Shown: positions 1 to 8,202 of the stretch, piece after piece
How the letters are laid out: each line of letters starts with the position of its first letter
How positions within the stretch are numbered: position 1 is the stretch's first letter
Source: Lysinibacillus pakistanensis
Lineage (GTDB): Bacteria; Bacillota; Bacilli; Bacillales_A; Planococcaceae
Assembly: GCF_030123245.1 (NCBI RefSeq)
Contig: NZ_CP126101.1
Span: forward strand, 2,850,501 to 2,914,500
DNA length: 64,000 nt
Direction of reading: 5' to 3'
Position numbers and translations under genes: made by a program
Notes under the pieces: generated by a model
The model's input: only the letters and a program-made list of their open reading frames with translations
The model's database searches: none
Told to the model about the DNA's origin: nothing

Positions 1-90
1 GAAGTTTCTTCGATCCAAAAAGAAAATCTTCGGTTAAAGCAGGAGATTGAAATCTTAAAAAAGGCTATGACCATATTCGCGAAAAAGTAA
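1..90 (+). pseudogene. IS3-family OrfA, C-terminal end
   Basis: The first 29 codons read as the tail of an IS3-type OrfA: a leucine-zipper-like stretch (ENLRLKQEIEILKKA) ending in a stop at 88-90. IS3 OrfA carries the DNA-binding helix-turn-helix and a C-terminal zipper; only the zipper end lies in the window. The next reading frame (OrfB) is open across the stop in the -1 register, the usual arrangement for making OrfAB by frameshifting at the A-rich stretch before the stop. It belongs to a dead element because OrfB is truncated. Confidence 0.75.
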
Positions 91-353
91 CAGAACAAGA
101 ACTCATTGACCATATTGAAAACGAAAGCGAACATTATCCTATTCAATTAATGTGTCGCGTTTTAAAGGTACCCAAAAGTACGTATTATCAGTCTTTCCAC
201 AAGAAACCAAGCGTGTACGAAGTTGAAAACAAAAAAATTACAGGACGTATTTGTGCCATTCACAAAGAAAGTGATGGACGATACGGTGCGTCGAAAATAC
301 ATGCACAGTTACTCAAAGAAGGCGTGAAAGTTAGTATTAAACGCGTCCAGAAA
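84..353 (+). pseudogene. IS3-family OrfB transposase, truncated N-terminus
   Basis: This reading frame encodes the N-terminal HTH_21-like region of an IS3 OrfB. It contains the typical pieces VPKSTYYQ, then ...ICAIHKESDGRYGASKIHAQL and VSIKRVQKL. The similarity stops at about residue 85, before the rve (DDE) catalytic domain, so no catalytic residue remains. The frame stays open to 593, but the residues after QKL do not look like a transposase. The truncation point is probably an old deletion or insertion boundary. It lies about 350 bp from the left end of the IS110-family element. Confidence 0.75.
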
Positions 354-700
354 CTCCAATACCTCAGCTTCTACGCGTGTAGTTTACCTATTTACGATTC
401 ACGTAACATTATGCTGACCTTAGAGCCACAAGCATTTGTGAGCTATCTACATTTCTATATTCAACAATTTTCTCCACTAGGAAGTATTACATATTTACGA
501 ACTTGGTTCACAGACCTTACTTATTTCATTGTATATCAATTAGTTATCAAATGGAATTATTTCATGAGCTATTTTCATTCGTGTGGCTGTTAGAAGTCAC
601 CTTATTAAAATATTTAATATCAACCTTTTCAAAAATAAATCCAGGAGATTATTTGACAATAAATTGCAAAAAGTTTAGTTTTATATTAATAAAAAATAAA
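354..700. other. Intergenic stretch between IS3 relic and IS110 element
   Basis: No gene is recognised here. The sequence is AT-rich, with short open frames that have no start signals. If the IS110-family element at 701 inserted into a ribosome binding site, as argued in the findings, this stretch would be the former promoter region of the gene now starting at 2469. Confidence 0.4.
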
Positions 701-813
701 GGAGCATTCCTGTTAGAAGGATTTTCAGGGGCTTGAAAAAGAAAAAGCCCTCTTGTATGATGCATGAGTGTCAACGGGAAATTGACTCATCATCACATAG
801 GAGGACTCCAATT

Positions 814-2091
814 ATGAATTCTAATACGAACCAAAAGATTAATCAAGTCTCTGAAAAAACACTCGTCATCGGTATCGATATTGCCAAGCGTACACATTAT
901 GCATGCGCGGTTGATGAAAGAGGACGCGTGCTCCAAAAATCGTTCCCTTTCTCGCAAACAAGAGAAGGTTTCGATACTTTTTATGAAAGAATAATGGCTT
1001 TACGTGCTACGCATGAAAAAAGCGATGTGTTAGTTGGTTTTGAACCTACCGGTCATTACTGGATGAATCTAGCTGCCTATCTTTGTGCCCATGGAATTCC
1101 GTTTATCATGGTGAATCCTCATCATGTCAATCGTTCCAAAGAGCTGGATGACAATCTTCAAACAAAGAATGACCAAAAGGATGCGCTCGTCATTGCACGT
1201 TTAATGCGAGATGGACGGTTTAGTTATCCACGTATTCTAGAAGGCGTGGAAGCTGAATTGCGTAATGGTACAACCTTGCGTGCCAAAATCCAAGAAGATG
1301 TAAATGCCCTTCAAAATCGAATGATTCGTTGGTTAGATCGCTTTTTTCCTGAGTTTACACAGGTATTTAAAAACTTCGGGAAAATGGCATATGCGGCGCT
1401 TGAAAAGACACCACTGCCGATGGACATTCAAGGGAAAACGCCAGAAGAATTATTATTTTTATACCGCCAAGTAGATGGAATGAAAAGTCCACAGCTACCA
1501 AAGGCAAAACAATTAGTCGAGGTGGCACAAAGCTCGATTGGACTGACAGAAGGCTTAGTGATGGCACGCATTGAAATCGCTACACTACTTTCCCAGTATC
1601 AATTGATGCAAGCTCAGCTTGATGAATTAACAGCCCAGCTGATAGAACTGGCAAAACAAATGACGGACTATGCGTATTTAGCATCAGTACCTGGTATCGG
1701 AGACGTAACGATTGTTGAGTTGCTTTCAGAAGTCGGTTCTCTCACACAATATGAGCATCCACGCCAATTAATGAAGCTAGCGGGACTCACATTACGTGAA
1801 AACTCTTCTGGACAGCATAAAGGACAAAAACGGATTTCTAAGCGTGGTAGAAGAAAACTTCGAGCTCTTTTATTCCGTGTCATGATACCGTTAATTCGTC
1901 ATAATGAGGCCTTTAAGCAATTACATGATTATTACACTACACGCACCATCAATCCACTTCGAAAGAAACAATCGATTGTCGTGCTCTGTGGAAAGTTACT
2001 GAAGATTTTACACACCTTGTGCAAGAAGAAAGTACATTTTGATGTGAGCCAAATGATGAAGGACCTTTATTGTCTCGGAGAGGCAGCCTAA
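814..2091 (+). CDS. IS110-family DEDD transposase
   Basis: A 425-residue transposase/recombinase of the IS110 family. The RuvC-like N-terminal domain shows GIDIAK (first Asp), GFEPTGHYW (Glu) and KNDQKDALVIARL (two Asp), the DEDD signature. The C-terminal Tnp domain shows SVPGIGDVTI and LAGLTLRENSSGQHKG, where a Ser of the NSSG segment is the likely nucleophile. The start is the ATG at 814, preceded by GGAGG at ideal spacing; the frame is open further upstream but lacks a ribosome site there. The reading frame is intact, the protein is nearly identical to copy 2, and both are full length, so the element may still be active. Confidence 0.93.
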   Translation: MNSNTNQKINQVSEKTLVIGIDIAKRTHYACAVDERGRVLQKSFPFSQTREGFDTFYERIMALRATHEKSDVLVGFEPTGHYWMNLAAYLCAHGIPFIMVNPHHVNRSKELDDNLQTKNDQKDALVIARLMRDGRFSYPRILEGVEAELRNGTTLRAKIQEDVNALQNRMIRWLDRFFPEFTQVFKNFGKMAYAALEKTPLPMDIQGKTPEELLFLYRQVDGMKSPQLPKAKQLVEVAQSSIGLTEGLVMARIEIATLLSQYQLMQAQLDELTAQLIELAKQMTDYAYLASVPGIGDVTIVELLSEVGSLTQYEHPRQLMKLAGLTLRENSSGQHKGQKRISKRGRRKLRALLFRVMIPLIRHNEAFKQLHDYYTTRTINPLRKKQSIVVLCGKLLKILHTLCKKKVHFDVSQMMKDLYCLGEAA

Positions 2092-2433
2092 GCAATCGGA
2101 ACTCGACCTCTAACAGAAGGATGACACAGAGAAGCCGGCATTATTTTCACCATAAGACTACGAGTCCCTTGAGGAGCATCGCCAGCCTCTGCCTTATGAA
2201 TAGACCGAACGAAGGAATGTATGCGCTAGACGCCAAGAGACATGGGAGGGTAAGTCGTCATAAGCATCGCAGAGATCCATTAGTGCATCACATAGTGGAA
2301 TTGAAAGTTAATTTTATCCAATTAGCTTTAGCGAAGCATACTCACCAAATTACAATGAATTGAAAAACTAGAAAAAACTATATGTACTATGCGGTGAAAA
2401 AATATTTTCACCACATTAAAAATGGGTCAAACC
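2092..2433 (+). ncRNA. Candidate guide (bridge/seek) RNA region of the IS110 element
   Basis: This 3' non-coding end is almost identical in both copies of the element, although it carries no recognisable protein. A 97-codon frame is open in both copies but has no protein-like composition or ribosome site. IS1111-type elements are known to encode a structured guide RNA in the right end. The segment contains GGAGCAT at 2173-2179, the same seven bases that start the element at 701; this might be a donor-guide match or chance. The RNA boundaries cannot be set by eye. Confidence 0.5.
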
Positions 2434-2447
2434 GTTGATATATCAAC
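2434..2447. repeat. 14-bp perfect palindrome near IS right end
   Basis: GTTGATATATCAAC is a perfect palindrome about 15 bp inside the right end of the IS110-family element. It is present unchanged in copy 2 at 17370-17383. It may be a subterminal recognition site or part of an RNA hairpin. Confidence 0.6.
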
Positions 2448-2468
2448 ATTTATAGAGGGAGGAAATTT

Positions 2469-2964
2469 ATGTCTAAAAATATTTTCTAACTGATTTGGAT
2501 AGGATTAATGAAAAAGGAGTATTAGTCACTGGACATGGAAAAGGGTTGGTTGCTGGGAATTCTATTATTAACGGTGAATATATCGCAAATGACATGGTTA
2601 GGCTCTCTATTAAGGACAATGAACTTTTCGGTTATCAAGGTTACATAGAAAATGAAGATAATGAATTAACTAAAATTGAGTATCTTCTATACTTTTACGA
2701 ACAATCTGAGCCCAACCAACCAACAACTACAGAAATAATTAATGTTGAAAAATACCTATCTTTAAGTAAACATAATATTGACACTGTGCACAAATTGCAA
2801 TGATGTCAAGTATAATGTTCGGTCAATCACCTAAAGACACGGTTAACGCTTATAGTGAATACGAAACAATTTTAAAACAAGCGAATCATGTTATTTTTGC
2901 TGCTATTCCTTTTACTAAAAATGAAGATGATAGAGCAAAATTGGTAAATAGTTTAATTAAATAA
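2469..2964 (+). pseudogene. Unknown protein gene with two frameshifts
   Basis: Three consecutive frames join into one protein of about 165 residues. The ATG at 2469 follows the GGGAGGA supplied by the IS right end and reads MSKNIF before a stop. A missing base in the T-run near 2483 would restore the frame LTDLDRINEKGVLVTGHG. A second missing base near 2788 would join ...HNIDTV to AQIAMMSSIMFGQSPKDTV, which ends at 2964. I do not recognise the family. Both lesions are single-base deletions, so real decay and sequencing error are both possible. The IS insertion separates it from its presumed promoter. Confidence 0.55.
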
Positions 2965-3009
2965 CCAATATATAACTTCCTTTTTATGATTGAGTATTGT
3001 TTAATGAAG

Positions 3010-3045
3010 AAAGCTTAGAATCCTTACTATAGGACTATAAGCTTT
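3010..3045 (-). terminator. Terminator-like hairpin after the guaA relic
   Basis: An inverted repeat with AAGCTTA...TAAGCTT arms lies 10 bp beyond the stop of the guaA fragment on the same strand. It is probably the native guaA terminator carried along with the relic. Confidence 0.45.
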
Positions 3046-3053
3046 AATTATTC

Positions 3054-3223
3054 TTACTCAATCGTAGCTGATGGCTTAGATATAATATCATACAGTTGAC
3101 TTGTTTTATTTCGTCTACAAGGCTTACAGATACTTTTCCAAGTACATTCCAAAGGATACATACCCAGTAAAAAGTCATACCATCGATTGATGTTACTGTG
3201 CGGATACCGATTGCGTAGTCATA
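3054..3223 (-). pseudogene. guaA: GMP synthase (guaA) 3'-end relic
   Basis: Read on the minus strand, this segment encodes about 56 residues matching the very C-terminus of GuaA: YDYAIGIRTVTSIDGMT, then WNVLGKVSVSLVDEIKQVNC, then ISKPSATIE and a stop. Intact GuaA proteins have YDY-V-G-RAITSIDGMTADW, a conserved VLEKIS-RI-NEV region and end in SKPPATIEWE. A frameshift follows the NC residues and several conserved residues have changed, so it is dead. The rest of guaA is absent. guaA 3' ends are known insertion sites for genomic islands; this looks like the duplicated 3' end left at one edge of such an island. Confidence 0.7.
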
Positions 3224-3550
3224 CGTTTATTTCAAAATATATGGTGACTCTAAATTAGCACACCATTTTGTTCATTCAAATATAGCAGGTGAAGGGGTGT
3301 GTTGCAATATTATATGAATAAGTAGACTTTTTTAACTTGTTAGTTGCTTTACACTTATTAGCTTTATTTTTTTGCAACTCATCGCCCCGTGATTTGGAAG
3401 AAATGGTATCTTGATGATTTCTCCCTCTTCAAATAAATCTAATTTGGATTTCAAACGAGAAACATTTTTAATTGCCAACATATCAAACGTCTCTTCAGAA
3501 TTTAACTCCACCTTCTTAAATCAATTATCAATTATTATTCAAAATAATAA
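3224..3550. other. Intergenic stretch before the RT gene
   Basis: No gene is recognised. An AGTTGC...GCAACT inverted repeat is visible near 3349-3380. A plus-strand open frame at 3411-3650 is mostly antisense to the reverse-transcriptase gene and is not supported. Confidence 0.35.
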
Positions 3551-4900
3551 TCAAACTATATCTTCTTTTAAAAAACTTATGCCATTTTTCTTCAAAATTT
3601 TCCAATCCGAATTATCCCCCTTGAAAAAACCTACTGTTAAAACTTCATAGACAAATAGCCAATTTTCTTCAAAATCGTCTTTATCTTTAATTAATTCTTT
3701 GGCTAATTCTTTAAATATCTTTACACTGTCCTTTTCTTTGGCTACTTTCTTATAATAAACAAACCCTAAAAGTAAACTAATGCAGTGTTTAGATTCTAAT
3801 ATAAAATCTAAACTTATTTTTGAAATTTTAAATTTATACTTTACTGCAAAAAATAAAGCATAACAAATCATTTCAAAATTATTAGTTTTTTCTCCTTCAA
3901 CATATATTATATTGCTAAAATCCTCTATTTCCTCATCCGCTATATTTTGATTTTCATAAACATATGTATCAATTAATGGTATAAGATATGGAAATACAAT
4001 TGCTAAATGTAATATATTTTTTTGATAATATACTCGTGCATTTTTAGACAATTGCTTACCATCAATCATCTTCATTACATAGTTTAAAATAGCTGCATTA
4101 TTATTATTCGCATACAATAACTCAATAGCTGTATCAAGTAATAATTTCACATCTTTATAGTCTAAATATTTTTTGTTAGTAGTTAATATGACACTCAATT
4201 TTCTAATCCACTTTTCAGATGATGTTTGAGGTAATTGAGAAATTTTTGTTTTTTTATGATTAAGCATCAAATTTAACTTTCTAAGCTCAGCATTAATATC
4301 TACTAAAAATCTTTGTACGTCATCATTAGAAGTTACAAAACATGTATAATCATCTATATTTCTAATATATTTCCATCCTTTTTTAGTTAACTCATTATCT
4401 ACACATGTTAAAATAATTTCAGATAAGATATTTGAAGAATGAGGTCCAATTAATAAACCATGCGTTTCACCATTCGTGGTACCTCTTACATAAAAATCAA
4501 GTTGATTAAACCAATGTGAAGGCTGTCTATTTTTCTTTGCATATTCCTTACCAGCTAAAGCCCAAGCCAATGAGTGTGTATACATACTAGGAAAGCAAGT
4601 AGAAATATCTACATTAACAACAAATTTTGCACCTATGAAACGACATAATTTATAATAATTTATTGGATTGGGTACTCCCAAAGCCCTTGGAATATTAGTA
4701 TTACGTATACTTTCATATTTAATATAATTAGTTTCTTTACATGTAGTGTCAAATGTGGGTAAATTGTTTTTACAGTATTCATAAAAATTACTACTATCAA
4801 AAATAGGTGGAAGTTTCTCACAAAATAACCCATAGCCTAATAATCCTTCAAAAATATCATCACCATTAAATTCATTCATGAAATCTATATATTTTTTCAA
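3551..4900 (-). CDS. Abi/UG-clade reverse transcriptase, putative anti-phage protein
   Basis: The 449-residue protein has a reverse-transcriptase core. Residues 71-90 (PRALGVPNP..YYKLCRFI) match the fingers region of abortive-infection type RTs. Motif A is NVDISTCFPSMYTHS with Asp98. A motif-B-like GLLIGPHSSNILSE is at 148-161. Motif C is RNIDDY with Asp183 and Asp184; the usual Tyr of YxDD is Asn181. KTKISQLP follows. Residues from about 230 on are helix-rich with no known domain, like the alpha-repeat tail of UG/Abi RTs. Start is TTG at 4900 with AGGTGAG upstream. It follows the nuclease gene by 29 bp, so the two form an operon. It is AT-rich and has no maturase or group II intron features. 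Exact UG class is not assigned. Confidence 0.85.
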   Translation of the reverse strand: MKKYIDFMNEFNGDDIFEGLLGYGLFCEKLPPIFDSSNFYEYCKNNLPTFDTTCKETNYIKYESIRNTNIPRALGVPNPINYYKLCRFIGAKFVVNVDISTCFPSMYTHSLAWALAGKEYAKKNRQPSHWFNQLDFYVRGTTNGETHGLLIGPHSSNILSEIILTCVDNELTKKGWKYIRNIDDYTCFVTSNDDVQRFLVDINAELRKLNLMLNHKKTKISQLPQTSSEKWIRKLSVILTTNKKYLDYKDVKLLLDTAIELLYANNNNAAILNYVMKMIDGKQLSKNARVYYQKNILHLAIVFPYLIPLIDTYVYENQNIADEEIEDFSNIIYVEGEKTNNFEMICYALFFAVKYKFKISKISLDFILESKHCISLLLGFVYYKKVAKEKDSVKIFKELAKELIKDKDDFEENWLFVYEVLTVGFFKGDNSDWKILKKNGISFLKEDIV

Positions 4901-4929
4901 TTATCTCACCTAAAAAATCATCTTTCTAA

Positions 4930-5835
4930 TCAATATTCTTTAAATCTATAAAATATATTTCCAGTTTGTGATGCGTGTCTTCTTTTTCTAATTATCAAGT
5001 TTTTTAAATCTACTTGATTCTCTAACACTGAAACTAAATCATATCCATCCATTAATATTAATGAGCTTCTTCCTCTTGAATGAATAGCAATTGCATCACT
5101 AGAAAATCCATTAATTGATAAAAATAATCCCAATGTATTATCTAGTTTCCTGTTTATTTTCCCCACAAATGCGTCTAAATCAGAAGCATCAATTGATTTT
5201 TTCTTCCATTTAGCCTCAAATAGATAGTCTGTACCTTCTAAAGTAAAAGCTCCATCTAATTGCTCACCAACATTTCTGAATGATGCTTTTGGGTCTAAAT
5301 CAAATAAATCAAAAAGGTCATACATTATTTTTTCTAATTCAAATCCTCGTTGTTGAGCATCTGTTCTACTAGTTAATTGATAGTAGTTTGTTTTAATTTC
5401 ATCTAATTTGACTAAAAAAGCATTACTTTTAACTAACTTTTCATATTCCATTCTTTTCTTTTCTGACTCTTGTCTTATCTTTTTTATACTTGCGTCATTT
5501 TTAGAAATTTCTTCTTTTAAAGCTAATACAGCATTTCTAGCCTTCAATACTTTTGATGCTCCATCTTCTAGGTGTTCCAAATGATTAAAAGTATTCATTT
5601 TTGATACTTCATTAAATAGTCTACGAATATCTCCTAAATTCTTTTCTCTATCTTCTAATAAACTATCGACAACATCAGAAGCAATCTTTCTCTTTGCATC
5701 AGTCCAATTCACCTTTAGAAATATCGATTTATTTGAAATACAATTCATTAAAAAACTTTTCAAGTCATTTTTATACCAATAAATATTGCATAAAGCCTCT
5801 TTTAAACATTGAATAGCTATAGCCGATATATTCAT
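4930..5835 (-). CDS. PD-(D/E)xK (Mrr-like) nuclease with coiled coil
   Basis: A 301-residue protein with three parts. Residues 1-90 form a helical N-terminal domain (LKEALCNIYWYKNDLKSFL) that I have the impression also occurs in front of other bacterial restriction-type endonucleases. Residues 95-150 are a charged coiled coil. Residues 160-270 are a restriction-endonuclease fold: GFELEKIM (Glu166/168), QLDGAF (Asp194), YLFEAKW (Glu207, Lys209) and DLDAFVGKI, the E...D...ExK pattern of Mrr-type nucleases. It is the first gene of an operon with the RT. Inferred role: effector or DNA-end processor of an RT-based defence module; the target is unknown. Confidence 0.78.
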   Translation of the reverse strand: MNISAIAIQCLKEALCNIYWYKNDLKSFLMNCISNKSIFLKVNWTDAKRKIASDVVDSLLEDREKNLGDIRRLFNEVSKMNTFNHLEHLEDGASKVLKARNAVLALKEEISKNDASIKKIRQESEKKRMEYEKLVKSNAFLVKLDEIKTNYYQLTSRTDAQQRGFELEKIMYDLFDLFDLDPKASFRNVGEQLDGAFTLEGTDYLFEAKWKKKSIDASDLDAFVGKINRKLDNTLGLFLSINGFSSDAIAIHSRGRSSLILMDGYDLVSVLENQVDLKNLIIRKRRHASQTGNIFYRFKEY

Positions 5836-6036
5836 TAATTTTCATCCTTTCATTGTCCAAATACACAATCAACAAAAAATATATAAATTACAATATATTC
5901 ATAATGTTAATAAAAAATTACATACTAAATAGATAGACAATTTTACAGTCTACAACACTATCTTTATTAAAGAATTAACCTATTATGTCATAACTTAACT
6001 TTAATTATACACGAATTATAAAGAATCTATAAAAAT
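5836..6036 (-). promoter_or_regulatory. AT-rich promoter region of the nuclease-RT operon
   Basis: About 200 bp of very AT-rich sequence lie upstream of the nuclease gene and end at the terminator of the next gene. A ribosome site (GAAAGGATG, minus strand) precedes the ATG at 5835. Several TATAAT-like hexamers occur, so no single promoter can be chosen. Confidence 0.35.
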
Positions 6037-6076
6037 AAAAAAGCGAATGGAACTTTTTCTCATTCCATCCACTCGT
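6037..6076 (-). terminator. Rho-independent terminator
   Basis: GAATGGA and TCCATTC arms followed, on the minus strand, by a T-run lie directly after the stop of the gene at 6079-6639. Confidence 0.6.
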
Positions 6077-6078
6077 CC

Positions 6079-6639
6079 TTATTCCCCTGTATCTTCAAAG
6101 ATACTTCTTAAATATTTTTGACGCTCTTCACTTAAACTATTAAAAATTTCTTCATTAAAATATTCCTTCATTTCTTCCACTGTACAAATACCTTCTACCT
6201 CATCAGTAAAAATCCCCTCATCAATTTCACACTCTTTAAATACCAAGACAATAAACCCTTCTATCTCTACGGCTCTATCAAGTGCTATTTGTGCAAATAA
6301 AAACGTATCATTGATTTTCTCTTTAATGTTGTAAAAATCACTTACTTTTAGCAAGCCATTGGCATTATTAATATAATGCCAAACTACACCTGCTTCTCTT
6401 TCAATAATTTTTTCTAATGCACCTTTTTCTTCTGCTACATTTTGATAATATGCTGCTAAAGATACTTGAAAATCACGCTCTATAAATGCCTCATAGTCAC
6501 ATGAAAAACCTTCTAAATCAATCTCATTGCTGCTCATCCCAAGCCATCCATTCAATTCTTCAATAAAAATACTCTCATCCTGTTCTTGACCTTTATTCGC
6601 AAAATCCACTTGAATCACTTTATTTTTATCGCTTTTCAT
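6079..6639 (-). CDS. Acidic hypothetical protein, phage/island associated
   Basis: A 186-residue acidic protein with no recognised domain. It has a good ribosome site (GAAGGAGC) before the ATG. It lies 28 bp after the broken SF3-type helicase gene on the same strand, the place where phage or satellite replication modules often carry small accessory genes. The reading frame is intact, unlike its upstream neighbour. No function is proposed. Confidence 0.6.
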   Translation of the reverse strand: MKSDKNKVIQVDFANKGQEQDESIFIEELNGWLGMSSNEIDLEGFSCDYEAFIERDFQVSLAAYYQNVAEEKGALEKIIEREAGVVWHYINNANGLLKVSDFYNIKEKINDTFLFAQIALDRAVEIEGFIVLVFKECEIDEGIFTDEVEGICTVEEMKEYFNEEIFNSLSEERQKYLRSIFEDTGE

Positions 6640-6667
6640 AAAATAGCTCCTTCATATTTAATTATGC

Positions 6668-7812
6668 TTATCCCATTAAATACTTTAAATTGACCACATT
6701 GCCATTCGTATGACCTTGCTCAACTTTATTTTCTATAAAATCTTCCAACTCACCTTTAATTACACCAAAGCATTGTTGCACACGCTTTGATTTACCATTC
6801 TTCTTAATGGGCTTCTTCACAACTCGCCCTTCAAATCCTTCTATATCCGCAAACAAATCTATTTCAAAATTCCCTCTATTTTTGGCTCGATAATTATTAT
6901 TTTTACACCATTCAAAATATAATTCATACAGCTCGTCCAGCGTCATATAATCGCTTTCTAATAGCTTCAATACTTCCATTTCATTCTGCTGATTTTTATA
7001 CGTCAATTCCGTCATCAATTCATGCTTCCCATGACGCATTTCATAATCTAGCAGCGTGACATTTTCCATCATAAATTTCTTTACAACTTTTAAAGAATTA
7101 AGATACTCCTCAATGAGCCTTTCCATTGTTGGTGTAACAGTTAATTGCTTTGTATGATTAATAACATTGCTATAAGCCTTAACACTCAAATGTATTAAAC
7201 ATTGAATAACCTTTTCATCTGCTACATACATGGCTATTTCCTCGCTATTATAAACAGCTTTTTCAGCCACTTTATATGGGCAATTGACAATTCTTAATCG
7301 CCTTTTAATTGCCTCACCACTCTCATTAAATGGTGGGATGAAGTTACATGAGAAAATCAACTTTGCGTAGCTGCTTTTAAATTCACTATCCTTAAATTTT
7401 TTTCCATCCTTACTTTATCTTCGCCTGTCAATAGCTTTAGATTTTTCATATCCACCATACCATTCTTGCCTAGCTCACCACCAATATTCGCTAACTTTCC
7501 TTCTAGCAAGCCAAGTGTAAAACTTTTATCATTGGATAAATCCTCTAAGCTCACATTGCTGACATTCGTTGCACCTAGTAAATTGGTGATAAGACTTAAT
7601 AATGTACTCTTACCATTACCACCCTCACCATACAAAATAACAAATTGTTGATGCAATATCCCCACTGTCATACACATGCCAATATACTCTAATAAAACAG
7701 GAATGGATTCCTCTTCTACAATCGTATGGAGAATATTCATCAAAATCTCCATAGATTGCTCATCATAGCCTCGAACAAGTTTATGAGGCGCTGGTCGGTC
7801 TGTCTGTCCCTA
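6668..7812 (-). pseudogene. P4/D5-type SF3 helicase-primase, truncated and frameshifted
   Basis: Two frames form the C-terminal half of a phage/plasmid P4-family primase-helicase. The first part holds the Walker A motif GEGGNGKSTLL, the segment ISLxDL-like NVSLEDLSNDKSFTLGLLEGK and GELGKNGM. The second holds LIFSCNFIPPFNE and the RRLRIVNCPY arginine-finger region. A missing A near 7378, in an A-run, breaks EKKFKD.. into another frame. The coding frame continues upstream of the first ATG to about 7812 (DRPAPHKLVRGYDEQS) and then stops, so the primase half is missing. The gene would load at an origin in a prophage or satellite; here it is dead. Confidence 0.8.
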
Positions 7813-7998
7813 ATATTTAGTAATTTATAAATACCAAAGGAAGAAACATTTACCTGTCCGATCTCCCCTTAATTTTATACTGTATATTATTTAAAATGAT
7901 ACATTTGTAACGCTTGGAACATATGTAACTAGATTGCATGTAAGAAATAGTTTACAATTTGTAAAAAATAAATTACAATCAGTATAGAGGTGGTGCTA

Positions 7999-8202
7999 TT
8001 GTTAAATAACAAATTAGTAATTTGTAGGGCGGAAAAAGGATGGACACAACAACAATTAGCTGATGTGGTTGGTGTCAGTCGACAAACTATAGCAGCTTTA
8101 GAGAAAAATAAATATAATCCGTCTTTGATTCTAGCTTTTAAAATTGCTAATTCATTTGAGAAAGAAATAACGGATGTATTTAATTATGTGGAGGATGAAT
8201 AA
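7999..8202 (+). CDS. XRE-family helix-turn-helix regulator
   Basis: A small (about 67 residues) Xre/Cro-type DNA-binding protein. WTQQQLADVVGVSRQTIAALE is the helix-turn-helix, followed by NPSLILAFKIANSFEKEITDVF, the standard end of this family. The TTG at 7999 is preferred as start because AGAGGTGG sits 6 bp upstream; an in-frame GTG at 7990 overlaps that site. The stop overlaps the start of the next gene (TAATG), so they are translationally coupled. Such small Xre proteins next to a short membrane protein are common in Firmicutes; what they sense is unknown. Confidence 0.85.
   Translation: MLNNKLVICRAEKGWTQQQLADVVGVSRQTIAALEKNKYNPSLILAFKIANSFEKEITDVFNYVEDE

Larger units (their letters stand above)
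701..2462 (+). mobile_element. IS110-family (IS1111-type) insertion sequence, copy 1
   Basis: The limits were set by comparison with the inverted second copy at 17354-19116. The shared block starts at the sequence GGAGCATTCC and ends at GAGGGAGGA. It holds one transposase gene, a short left non-coding end (about 110 bp) and a long right non-coding end (about 370 bp). In IS110-family elements of the IS1111 group the long non-coding end lies 3' of the transposase and encodes the guide RNA. No terminal inverted repeats or target duplication are evident, as expected for the family. Exact ends are uncertain by a few bases because of shared G/A-rich junction sequence. Confidence 0.85.

Noticed and set aside
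2070..2363. 97-codon open frame after the transposase, also open in copy 2
   Set aside because: No ribosome site, Arg/His-rich composition and overlap with the transposase stop; conservation is better explained by a non-coding RNA.
3411..3650. 79-codon plus-strand frame beside the RT gene
   Set aside because: Mostly antisense to the RT C-terminus, no ribosome site, no known motif.
3551..5835. Reading the RT locus as a retron or group II intron
   Set aside because: No maturase or HNH domain, no msr/msd-like inverted repeats seen next to the RT, and the fingers/motif A pattern is of the Abi/UG type.
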